The position numbers and the translations under genes are program-made. A model generated the notes under the pieces. It did not search any database and was not told where the DNA came from. It saw only the letters and a list, made by a program, of their open reading frames with translations. From a virus, in the IMG/VR virus record IMGVR_UViG_3300008114_000499, positions 1 through 25,509 of that record: a DNA stretch of 25,509 nt; one strand, given 5' to 3'. Of this stretch, positions 8,293 through 14,940 are shown piece by piece (position 1 is the stretch's first letter; each line of letters begins with the position of its first letter).

Positions 8293-8711
8293 TTTTTCGT
8301 TGTTTTTTCTTTTAGAGACTCAATTAATAAATCTCCCTCTCTTTTAATCGGGTTTTTTGTAAGATTTTCTATTTTCTTTTCAGTCTCTTTCTTTTTGTCC
8401 TTTTGTACCTGTAGATCCCCTCTTAGTATCTGAATCTGTATGTCTTTTAAAGCAATAACTTTATTTATAGAATCTATTTTAAACTGATATTTAGCTGCTT
8501 CGATTGAATCTTGTTTAGCTTCAAGTTTATAAAATTCAACCTCTTGTTTAAGTTGTTCTCTTTTTTCTTCTAATTCCTCCGATCTTTGTTCTAAGTTTTT
8601 TATAAGTCTTTTGTGACCAGAAGAATCATAAAAATAAAAGAAAAGTAGAAATATAGCAATACCAGAAACTACAAGAATTAGCCAAGTTTTTGGATCAAAA
8701 TTTATTTTCAT
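8289..8711 (-). CDS. N-terminally anchored coiled-coil protein, i-spanin-like
   Basis: This encodes 140 residues. There is a short cytoplasmic end, one membrane segment at about residues 9-27 (WLILVVSGIAIFLLFFYFY), then over 90 residues of charged coiled coil (LEQRSEELEEKREQLKQEVE). This is the architecture of the inner-membrane spanin Rz: N-terminal anchor, periplasmic coiled coil and no enzymatic motif. Its stop overlaps the start of the secreted coiled-coil gene by four bases, which also matches Rz/Rz1-like pairs in arrangement. The function is inferred from architecture only. Confidence 0.7.
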   Translation of the reverse strand: MKINFDPKTWLILVVSGIAIFLLFFYFYDSSGHKRLIKNLEQRSEELEEKREQLKQEVEFYKLEAKQDSIEAAKYQFKIDSINKVIALKDIQIQILRGDLQVQKDKKKETEKKIENLTKNPIKREGDLLIESLKEKTTKK

Positions 8712-8775
8712 TTCTTTTTATTTATATTTGTATTTGTATATAATATATATCTAAAATTAAAACCTTTTAATTTCT

Positions 8776-9258
8776 GTGAAAAACCTTTCGATTTTCGATT
8801 TTGATAATACTCTTTGTTTCACACCTGAATCAAAAGAAGGTATGGAAATTTATAAAAATAAGACCGGTCAAGAGTGGCCTTATCCAGGTTGGTGGGGTAG
8901 AAAAGAATCACTTGATACTGATATTTTTGATATTCCTCTTAATAAAGTTGTTTATGATAAATATCTATCTTCTAAAGGAGATTATTTAGTACTTGCAACT
9001 GGTAGACTCTCAAAATTAACAAGTGAAGTATCATCTATACTAGAAAAATATGAACTAAAATTTGATGAAGTTCATTTAAATCCAGGAATGGATACTTACA
9101 AGTTCAAAACGGATTTATTTGAAAAAGTAATTTACAAAATTAGACCAGATAAGGTGGTCATTTATGATGACCGAGATACTCACCTTATCCGATTCAAAGA
9201 GTGGTCTGAAAAGCAACCTTGTTCTATAGAAATCATAGATGTTAAAAAATTAAAATAA
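8776..9258 (+). CDS. HAD-superfamily phosphatase-like protein (Swiss-Army-knife RNA-repair HAD type)
   Basis: This encodes 160 residues from a GTG start; no ATG fits before motif I. HAD motif I is FDFDNTL (7-13, Asp8 nucleophile and Asp10). A WWGRKESL cap follows at 39-46, motif II is LATGR (73-77, Thr75), a Lys lies in YKFKTDLF (108-115), and motif IV is IYDDRD (129-134). The WWGR and FDEVHLNPG elements are those of the small HAD family seen in phages and in RNA-repair Swiss-army-knife proteins. All catalytic residues are present, so it is probably an active phosphohydrolase; the substrate (5'/3' nucleic-acid phosphate or nucleotide) is not known. The divergent promoter region shared with 8289-8711 contains TATATAATATATAT. 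Confidence 0.8.
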   Translation: MKNLSIFDFDNTLCFTPESKEGMEIYKNKTGQEWPYPGWWGRKESLDTDIFDIPLNKVVYDKYLSSKGDYLVLATGRLSKLTSEVSSILEKYELKFDEVHLNPGMDTYKFKTDLFEKVIYKIRPDKVVIYDDRDTHLIRFKEWSEKQPCSIEIIDVKKLK

Positions 9259-9330
9259 AAAGAGTCTAACAAAAGAGACGATTTACTTGAAAATTATCAA
9301 ATAAATTAATCTTAAAAAATAAAATAGATT

Positions 9331-9342
9331 TTTAATATATAA
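9331..9342 (+). promoter_or_regulatory. TTTAATATATAA element before the 9346 gene
   Basis: This is one copy of the recurring AT-rich element, ending only 3 bases before the ATG. If it acts as a -10 box, the transcript would be leaderless or nearly so. Confidence 0.35.
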
Positions 9343-9345
9343 TTT

Positions 9346-10218
9346 ATGAAATATCTTAAACATTTCAATGAAGAGCTAAAACCTGAAACCTATATAACGG
9401 CTGGTAACAGTCTCAAATATTATGGAAAACATACAAAAGGCAATAAGCTAGTTGATTATGGATATGAGAAAGGCCACGGTTTTTATAATGCACACATACA
9501 ATATGTCGGATTATCTCCAGTTTATACTGGTAAAATTACAAATCCAATTTGTAAATTCTATTATGGAACGCCACAATGGGATGGTCCACAATCCGGTAAT
9601 TCAAAATTAGTCCACACTAATTTATCAGAAGAACAATTAGTTAGCGATTGGAAAAATGGAAATGGGCCTCTATCATTTACATTAGAATTTAGATTCACCC
9701 CATCAGAAGAATTAAAATCGGATTTAAAAAAATTAAATGATGATGATAGGCTTAAATCCTCAATTAATCATTCGAATAGTTTTCACTTATTTACAATGAA
9801 CGTAAGCTTGAGTGATTGGAATGAAGGATTAAAATACTATAATTATATAGAAGATGATGATGAATTTATTGAACCAGGAGATCCAAACTATGTAGACTTA
9901 ATAGATTTATATCAAAATACAAAGTCATTATCAATAAGATTAAGTAGATTAATGGATAAAGGCATTTATGGTATATTCGCTGATAGACAATCTGCACTTA
10001 AATTTAAAAGAAATTTACCTAGCCTAATAAATCCACACAAAGAAAAGATAATGAATTTATTATCTATTATAGGTGGTGGTGCTGAAGAATTGGAAGATAT
10101 TTTTGAATCTTTCGATATAATTAGAATTAACTCTTTATATCAGAGTGAGGATATAAAAGGCGTTAACTTACACAATACTTGGTATAAAGGATTTCTTTAT
10201 ATCAGAGTGAGGATATAA
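9346..10218 (+). CDS. Hypothetical tagged protein with frameshifted C-terminus
   Basis: This encodes 290 residues starting MKYLKHFNEELKPETY, which fits the N-terminal tag shared by several genes here. The rest is a mixed alpha/beta protein with no recognised motif; aromatic-rich loops (YYGTPQWDGPQSG) lie near residue 80 and an acidic stretch near 165-185. The last codons are altered by a perfect 62-bp tandem duplication. Without it the protein would end ...NTWYKGFI; with it the frame continues to ...NTWYKGFLYIRVRI, only six residues longer. The second copy downstream is therefore untranslated debris. The gene itself looks intact and functional. Confidence 0.75.
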   Translation: MKYLKHFNEELKPETYITAGNSLKYYGKHTKGNKLVDYGYEKGHGFYNAHIQYVGLSPVYTGKITNPICKFYYGTPQWDGPQSGNSKLVHTNLSEEQLVSDWKNGNGPLSFTLEFRFTPSEELKSDLKKLNDDDRLKSSINHSNSFHLFTMNVSLSDWNEGLKYYNYIEDDDEFIEPGDPNYVDLIDLYQNTKSLSIRLSRLMDKGIYGIFADRQSALKFKRNLPSLINPHKEKIMNLLSIIGGGAEELEDIFESFDIIRINSLYQSEDIKGVNLHNTWYKGFLYIRVRI

Positions 10219-10255
10219 AAGGCGTTAACTTACACAATACTTGGTATAAAGGATT
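10132..10255 (+). repeat. Perfect 62-bp tandem duplication
   Basis: Copy 1 is 10132-10193 and copy 2 is 10194-10255, with no mismatch between them. The unit length is not a multiple of three. It spans the 3' end of the 9346 gene and changes its last codons and stop position. Confidence 0.95.
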
Positions 10256-10348
10256 CATATAATATCAACAAACTTATCAAAATCATTAATTATTTTCAGG
10301 AATTAATTTGAGGTTAAAAAATTAAAATAAATTTTTAAACTTATAAAA

Positions 10349-10365
10349 TTTTAAATATATAAAAC
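10349..10365 (+). promoter_or_regulatory. TTTTAAATATATAAAAC element before clpS
   Basis: It differs by a single inserted A from the element before the sheath gene (21368-21383). It lies 21 bases upstream of the clpS ATG, a promoter-like distance. The sequence between 10256 and this element is plain AT-rich DNA with nothing else visible. Confidence 0.4.
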
Positions 10366-10386
10366 ACCTAAAATCAATAAAAAAAT

Positions 10387-10668
10387 ATGAGCACAATTAC
10401 TGAAAAGAAAACAAAATCCAAAGCTGATGAAATTCTTTCTAGACCGTGGAAATTGATACTTTCAAACGATGATTATAATACGTTTGATTGGGTAATCACT
10501 TGTTTGATGAAAGTTTGTGGACACGAATATGAGCAAGCTTCTCAATGTGCGCACATCGTACACTTCAATGGAGAGTGTGATGTTAAATACGGAGATCTCG
10601 AGACAATTTCTACAATGAAAGATAAATTAGTTAATGCTGGTTTGAAAGCCTTGATCGAGGCTAATTAG
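10387..10668 (+). CDS. clpS: ClpS-type N-degron adaptor of the Clp protease
   Basis: This encodes 93 residues. The core reads PWKLILSNDDYNTFDWVI (20-37), then KVCGHEYEQASQCAHIVHFNGECDV (42-66), then a C-terminal helix and strand. This is a full ClpS domain. Asn27 and Asp28 of SNDDY and His59 of IVHF correspond to the residues that grip the alpha-amino group of N-degron substrates in E. coli ClpS. The NTFDxVI...VCGH...QAxQCAxIVHxxGxCxVK pattern is the Bacteroidota version, which suggests capture from the host. ClpS docks on the ClpA/ClpC N-domain and hands over proteins with bulky N-terminal residues, or blocks other substrates. Its last 4 bases overlap the end of the convergent 10665-11456 gene. 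Confidence 0.9.
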   Translation: MSTITEKKTKSKADEILSRPWKLILSNDDYNTFDWVITCLMKVCGHEYEQASQCAHIVHFNGECDVKYGDLETISTMKDKLVNAGLKALIEAN

Positions 10669-11456
10669 TCTTTTTGATTTCTAAGATAATTTTTAATATT
10701 TTCTAGATCATCTTTAGTCAGATTATCAATCGTATGCTTTATACTAAATTTCAACTCTTCTTCTTTTAACTTGTCTTCTATTTTAGCTTCTTGTCTCTCT
10801 GATTCCGTTAAAGGAGAAACTGATTTTATTAGTTTTCTAATTTCTTTAACACTCGGAGTATTAAAGTCTCCAGATTTTGGAATTTCTCTAACAACTGGAA
10901 TTTCTGATTTAAATTCAGAAATCTCTTCCTCAGAAAAGTTTTTGACAATAGATAGAATTCTCCAGTCAAGCTTTTCTTTATTTTCTCTGATAAAGTCTAT
11001 AGAAAGATCATTCGCACTAATTAGATTCCAAAGTTTGAATTTTTCTATAATACTTTTATAGATTGAAATGTTAGATATTTTATCAGAAGAGCTTAAGTAT
11101 AGAATCATTCTCTCCCAATTAATCCATTCTTCATACTCTTTTATAAAATCTTCCGATAGATTTGAGTATGTCAACATGTTTAAGTCAGATATATCTTCTA
11201 AAGTAAAGTACTCCAAGGTTATGCCAGATTTAATAAAGTCCTCAGAAAGAGATAACATAGTAATTACTATTTCTTTATCTATGCCTTCAAAATCTTCACT
11301 TTCTGGTCCCCATTTTAAAAGAAATGATTCTGGTATTTCATATTCTCTAAGTACCTCTATCGCTCCTTCTTCTTTAATTTTTTCGAGTAGTTGAAATTCA
11401 GTTAGCTCTACTTCAGAGTTTGAAACTTCTTTATTTACAATTTTAACTTTTTTCAT
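10665..11456 (-). CDS. LSxDFI-repeat hypothetical protein downstream of the terminase
   Basis: This encodes 263 residues, starting 9 bases after the terminase stop, so probably in the same transcript. The centre carries at least three irregular repeats of the form LSEDFIKxxxxxxxWxxIxxxL (about residues 69-185). Such repeats occur in uncharacterised proteins of large phages and giant viruses. Before them lies a Glu-rich lead (EVELTEFQLLEKIKEEG); after them a Lys/Glu-rich helical tail ending in NLTKDDLENIKNYL. There is no catalytic motif. The plus-strand open frames over it (10771-11061 and 11068-11394) are antisense shadows. Confidence 0.75.
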   Translation of the reverse strand: MKKVKIVNKEVSNSEVELTEFQLLEKIKEEGAIEVLREYEIPESFLLKWGPESEDFEGIDKEIVITMLSLSEDFIKSGITLEYFTLEDISDLNMLTYSNLSEDFIKEYEEWINWERMILYLSSSDKISNISIYKSIIEKFKLWNLISANDLSIDFIRENKEKLDWRILSIVKNFSEEEISEFKSEIPVVREIPKSGDFNTPSVKEIRKLIKSVSPLTESERQEAKIEDKLKEEELKFSIKHTIDNLTKDDLENIKNYLRNQKD

Positions 11457-11465
11457 TTTTAAAAT

Positions 11466-13685
11466 TTATTTTTTGAAAGGATTATCCCATTTTCCAAGAG
11501 AAATATCATTTTTATATCTATTATTAAATTTAGATTTTCTTCTTATATCTAAAAGCTGTTTATAGTCAACGCCTTCTATAAATTCATTGTTATTTAATAT
11601 TTGATCTATAAACAATCTTAGTTGACTATCACTAAGACTATCAATGTAATCTTCTATTATTTGTCTAAACTCATTTTTTTGAAAAATGGCACACATGTCA
11701 ATTATTGTCATAACAGTGTCATCATGAGATGATCCATCTGCTGCATACTTCACATTACCAGCACTTGTTGTATGTTTGATGAAAGTAGTTATTTCTTGAA
11801 TATTGATTTCATTTGTAATTATTATAGATTTGTCTTCCATTTTATCTTGATACTCTTTAACAAGTAAATTTTTATTTTCACCGACTTTTAATCCTATTTT
11901 TTCTTCAATCGCATCAGCTCTATGTTTAAATCTGAAAAATATTGAAGAACCATAGTTATTTCGTCCATCAAATACATTTGGTAAATGAGCTAAGAGTTCA
12001 TTTCCATAGGTATTGATTTCTAAAACTATTTTAACGTTTTCTGGATTGAAGTATTCAAATGCAATCAAATAAAGAAGTTCGGATAGCTGTTGAACGGAAA
12101 TTAAATTACTTCTAAAAATTCCAATCTGTTCAAGTCTTCCGAAATCGACAATAGATTTGTATTTATGCTTTTGTTGTTCAATCAATTCACTTGGCTTTAT
12201 ACCAACTTTAAAAATATTCACTACTGTGCTGTCTTGACCTAGACCTTCTGCCACATCCACTGAAATAATAATTTTATAATTTTTTCTTTGGATTGGTATG
12301 TAAATATCTTCATCTTGACACCATTTTAAATCTTGATAAGAAAATTTCAACTTTCCTTCAAACTCATCAATATTTTCCCACTCATAAAGTTTTTTACCTC
12401 TTGTCATCTCATCAATCAAGGTCTCACTTAATAAGCTTCTTGATGAGTTTATGAACCTAAGATCATATTCTTGATTAAAAGCTTCTTCACCACCTATATC
12501 TTTAATAGTTTCCTTTTTCCAAGTTGTGATGTCTGAAAATTCGAGTAGCCTAATTTCGTTAAATGATTCCGCAAGTAAGTCTTCCTCTGAACAATCACTG
12601 TTGTTCAAGGTCGTTATTACCCATTTTTTTAATTCATCATTATATTTTAAACTATGTTCGTTCTTTGGGTATTGTTGTTTTAAGTAATTTAGTAACTCCT
12701 CTTTATCAATATCTAATTCTTTAACTTTCTTGGGATTAAGTCTTATATAAGTAGAAAATCTTTTTGGCACTTGCCACCAATAAACCCTTTTAGCCATATA
12801 TGATGATTTTTCCCCTTCTGGCTTTTCGGCCTCGGTTAATAATTTGTGAAATAGATTAAAACCATTAGGAGTAGATGTTATAATAATTTTAGAATTTTCT
12901 ATGTTTGACACAGTTGGAAAAACAGATTTATAAAACTTATCAGCTATATTATCTGGTAAGTAAGCAAACTCATCTAGATATAAAAAGTCAGCAGTTTGAC
13001 CAATAGAGGATGTTTTTGTAGTCGCGAAGCCTTTGATCCTACTTTTATTTTCAAAAACCATAAATTTTTGATTCCAGTTAATTATTCCTTGTTGTAAGAA
13101 AAAGGGTAGTCTTTGATAAATTTCTCTTATTTTATCCAAAACTTCAACAGCTGTATCCAATTTATTAGCAGTCACAAGAACATTCTTGTTATTATTAAAA
13201 AGAACATAATGTAGCATCATTATTGAAGAACAAATCGTATTATGAGATAGAATTCCGTTTGTATAAAGTCTGTGATTACGATGATCAACAGTTGCATCAA
13301 ACATAGATGTTTTGAATTTTATCTTTTGCACACTTATTACCTTTTCTTCTCCAGTTTGAGTTTGTAGAATATCACCAACTTTTAGCTCTTTTACGAATAT
13401 TTCCTTGAAATTACTACCAAAAACTATATGATTGTCTGCACTCTCTAAATGAAAATTACTCGTTTTAACTACCCAATGAGTGTATGGTTGTGTGAGATGT
13501 ATTTTTGATACGGGTTCGTATCCAGTATCACTTAAAACCTTCAAGTTACTTGTGTTTAGAGAATTAATAATCTTTTTTGATATATCATCCTCATTTAGAC
13601 TTGTACCTCTATACTCAATTTTTTCTATAAATTGAATCAATGAATAAAGTAATTTGATTGTTACTGATTTAAAAAATTTAAACAT
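11466..13685 (-). CDS. Large terminase, C-terminal part, preceded by split-intein IntC
   Basis: This encodes 739 residues. Residues 1-149 are the C-terminal part of an intein: block B-like SADNH (82-86), block F FDATVDHRNHRLYTNGILSHN (129-149) ending in the canonical His-Asn. Residue 150 is Thr, the +1 nucleophile and also the Thr of the P-loop. The remainder is T4 gp17-like: FLYLDEF Walker B (234-240, Asp238/Glu239), TSTPNG coupling motif (270-275), and the RNase H-type headful nuclease with Asp477 (IISVDVAEGLGQD), Glu556 (IVLEIN) and Asp655/Asp656 (SSHDDTVM). Alone it lacks the GK of Walker A and should not hydrolyse ATP. Its partner gene lies 77 bases upstream on the same strand. Trans-splicing would give a 702-residue enzyme against 610 in T4. 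Confidence 0.93.
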   Translation of the reverse strand: MFKFFKSVTIKLLYSLIQFIEKIEYRGTSLNEDDISKKIINSLNTSNLKVLSDTGYEPVSKIHLTQPYTHWVVKTSNFHLESADNHIVFGSNFKEIFVKELKVGDILQTQTGEEKVISVQKIKFKTSMFDATVDHRNHRLYTNGILSHNTICSSIMMLHYVLFNNNKNVLVTANKLDTAVEVLDKIREIYQRLPFFLQQGIINWNQKFMVFENKSRIKGFATTKTSSIGQTADFLYLDEFAYLPDNIADKFYKSVFPTVSNIENSKIIITSTPNGFNLFHKLLTEAEKPEGEKSSYMAKRVYWWQVPKRFSTYIRLNPKKVKELDIDKEELLNYLKQQYPKNEHSLKYNDELKKWVITTLNNSDCSEEDLLAESFNEIRLLEFSDITTWKKETIKDIGGEEAFNQEYDLRFINSSRSLLSETLIDEMTRGKKLYEWENIDEFEGKLKFSYQDLKWCQDEDIYIPIQRKNYKIIISVDVAEGLGQDSTVVNIFKVGIKPSELIEQQKHKYKSIVDFGRLEQIGIFRSNLISVQQLSELLYLIAFEYFNPENVKIVLEINTYGNELLAHLPNVFDGRNNYGSSIFFRFKHRADAIEEKIGLKVGENKNLLVKEYQDKMEDKSIIITNEINIQEITTFIKHTTSAGNVKYAADGSSHDDTVMTIIDMCAIFQKNEFRQIIEDYIDSLSDSQLRLFIDQILNNNEFIEGVDYKQLLDIRRKSKFNNRYKNDISLGKWDNPFKK
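13239..13685 (-). other. Split intein C-terminal fragment (IntC, 149 residues)
   Basis: It spans the ATG to the codon of the terminal Asn (AAT, 13239-13241). The stretch NLKVLSDTGYEPVSKI through KELKVGDIL resembles the IntC of the AceL-TerL class of atypically split terminase inteins, as recalled. The first 45 residues (MFKFFKSVTIKLLYSLIQFI...) are an extra amphipathic lead. No endonuclease domain is present. Confidence 0.9.
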
Positions 13686-13762
13686 GATTTTTTTTATATT
13701 TTTTCATTATTATCTCAAATAAATCATTTATCTTCCTATCAAGTTGGGAAACGTTTTAAATA

Positions 13763-14263
13763 TTATTTATCGAGAAGGTATATAAGGTCGTAAATTTTTA
13801 TTTTTATTTTTTCTAAAATTGTTAATTTTCTTTGTCTCGATAATATATAGTAATATAATTTTCCAAATCTTATCTCTAATAACTCATCATTTAATCCAAC
13901 AAAAACCTTCGTATTAAAGGAAAAACACTTACCAATCTGACGACTTGCCATAAGTATATTAAATCTATTATTAAAGAAGTTATCTAGTATTTCTTTTTGA
14001 TAATCTCTTAGAGGTATTATAATTGGTTGACCTTCTTCTCCTTTGATGTAACAATATGTTGACGCGAAGTAGTGAATGTCGAGTGCACACCTAATATACT
14101 CTTCTTGCTCTTCAGGTGACATTTTGAAAACAAGTCCTGATGTTCTAAGACCCACTACCTTTTCAAAAAATGGATTTTCTAATCTACTGAGTACAAATCC
14201 ATTATTTATTCGCTCAGTAGCATCTTCAATCATTTTTGAATCCCAAATAATTTGCCTAGACAT
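13763..14263 (-). CDS. Large terminase, N-terminal part, ending in split-intein IntN
   Basis: This encodes 166 residues. Residues 1-112 are the N-terminal part of a T4 gp17-type terminase: an adenine-binding region with LRDYQKEIL (85-93), then FNILMASRQIGK (101-112), the Walker A loop up to its Lys (T4 has SRQLGKT). Residue 113 is Cys and starts the intein N-fragment CFSFNTKVFVGLNDELLE, which ends in the helical KIKIKIYDLIYLLDK and a TAA. The P-loop is thus cut between Lys and Thr, and the Thr is supplied by the gene at 11466-13685. The leader lies in the 62-bp divergent spacer shared with the 14326 gene. Splicing is inferred, but all block A, B and F features are present across the two genes. 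Confidence 0.93.
   Translation of the reverse strand: MSRQIIWDSKMIEDATERINNGFVLSRLENPFFEKVVGLRTSGLVFKMSPEEQEEYIRCALDIHYFASTYCYIKGEEGQPIIIPLRDYQKEILDNFFNNRFNILMASRQIGKCFSFNTKVFVGLNDELLEIRFGKLYYYILSRQRKLTILEKIKIKIYDLIYLLDK
13766..13927 (-). other. Split intein N-terminal fragment (IntN, 54 residues)
   Basis: It spans Cys113 (TGT, 13925-13927) to the last codon of the N-terminal terminase gene. Block A is CFSFNTKVFVG. At 54 residues it is shorter than the roughly 100 of typical split inteins such as DnaE, and longer than the roughly 25 recalled for AceL-TerL. Confidence 0.9.
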
Positions 14264-14325
14264 AAAATTTTAAAAATTTTGAAAAAAATCCACAAAGGAT
14301 TATTTTATGTATATATACTAATACT
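14264..14325. promoter_or_regulatory. Divergent promoter spacer between terminase genes
   Basis: This is the 62-bp AT-rich spacer between the large-terminase N gene (minus) and the 14326 gene (plus). It contains TATGTATATATACTA, close to the recurring AT element and nearly palindromic, so it could serve both directions. No Shine-Dalgarno sequence is seen on either side. Confidence 0.35.
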
Positions 14326-14940
14326 ATGGGTACTATGTCTAAATCAGAAAAAGAGCATAATCGTATTAACGATGAGTTTGATATGATACAAGAAGAGAAT
14401 AGAGATTTTGATATTTCTAGTCACTTGGCCAAAGTTGACGACTTACCAGATTTAGGTCAAATCGAATTATATGACTATGACTCAGATCTTACAGTCGTTG
14501 CTCAAAAAGGATTAGAAGTGATTGAATCACTTGTAGATTTATACCTTAGTGAGTTTGGTGATTTAAAAAACCATCCATATATCAGAAATAAAGTAAAAGA
14601 AGATGCGATGGTTTACGCTGAGACATTATTTTTATCTAAAATGACTAGAAAAAACTTTTTAACGCAGTTAAGACAGATTGATAATGGTGACAATTCTGCT
14701 AGAATGCATGAAGTAATAAACCAAACGATCAGAGAAGTTCGAGAGAATTCTAAATTTTCATCTTCTCAAAGGACCGAGTTAGAGCAATATTACAAGACAT
14801 TTAGAGAGGATTTAAGTGAAGTCGCTTCTACTATGAAGAAAGATGGTGGTTCTAATTCTGGTGGAGACGATGGAACAATAGTTGATAGTAAGAAATTAAA
14901 TGACTTAATTTCCGAGGCTATGAAGAAGAAAAAGAGTTAA
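14326..14940 (+). CDS. Possible small terminase subunit
   Basis: This encodes 204 residues. The acidic N-terminus (1-50) precedes a helical core (DLTVVAQKGLEVIESLVDLYL, then VYAETLFLSKMTRKNFLTQL), then ARMHEVINQTIREVRENSKF (147-166), then a Gly/Ser linker and a basic end (EAMKKKKS). T4-type small terminases (gp16) have a similar helical core with an AR.(Y/H)EV...LI segment, and the gene sits divergently beside the large terminase. No HTH is obvious. The assignment rests mainly on position and on a weak motif. A second ATG at 14335 is an alternative start. Confidence 0.65.
   Translation: MGTMSKSEKEHNRINDEFDMIQEENRDFDISSHLAKVDDLPDLGQIELYDYDSDLTVVAQKGLEVIESLVDLYLSEFGDLKNHPYIRNKVKEDAMVYAETLFLSKMTRKNFLTQLRQIDNGDNSARMHEVINQTIREVRENSKFSSSQRTELEQYYKTFREDLSEVASTMKKDGGSNSGGDDGTIVDSKKLNDLISEAMKKKKS

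Noticed and set aside
9259-9300. Possible terminator after the HAD gene
   Set aside because: Only a 4-bp GTCT/AGAC pairing is visible and no T-run follows.
10132-10255. Two-copy repeat as a mini CRISPR or att site
   Set aside because: The copies are directly adjacent with no spacer, extend into coding sequence and have no integrase or cas gene nearby.
10771-11394. Two plus-strand open frames
   Set aside because: They are antisense to the LSxDFI repeat gene, Ser/Ile-rich as expected for shadows, and lack leaders.
13239-13685. Homing endonuclease in the intein
   Set aside because: IntC has no LAGLIDADG or HNH motif; it consists of intein blocks plus a short amphipathic lead.
13686-13762. Terminase break as a simple frameshift or sequencing error
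   Set aside because: The spacer contains stops and an AT-rich leader. Both sides keep intact intein splicing motifs and an exact GK|T junction, which an error would not create.
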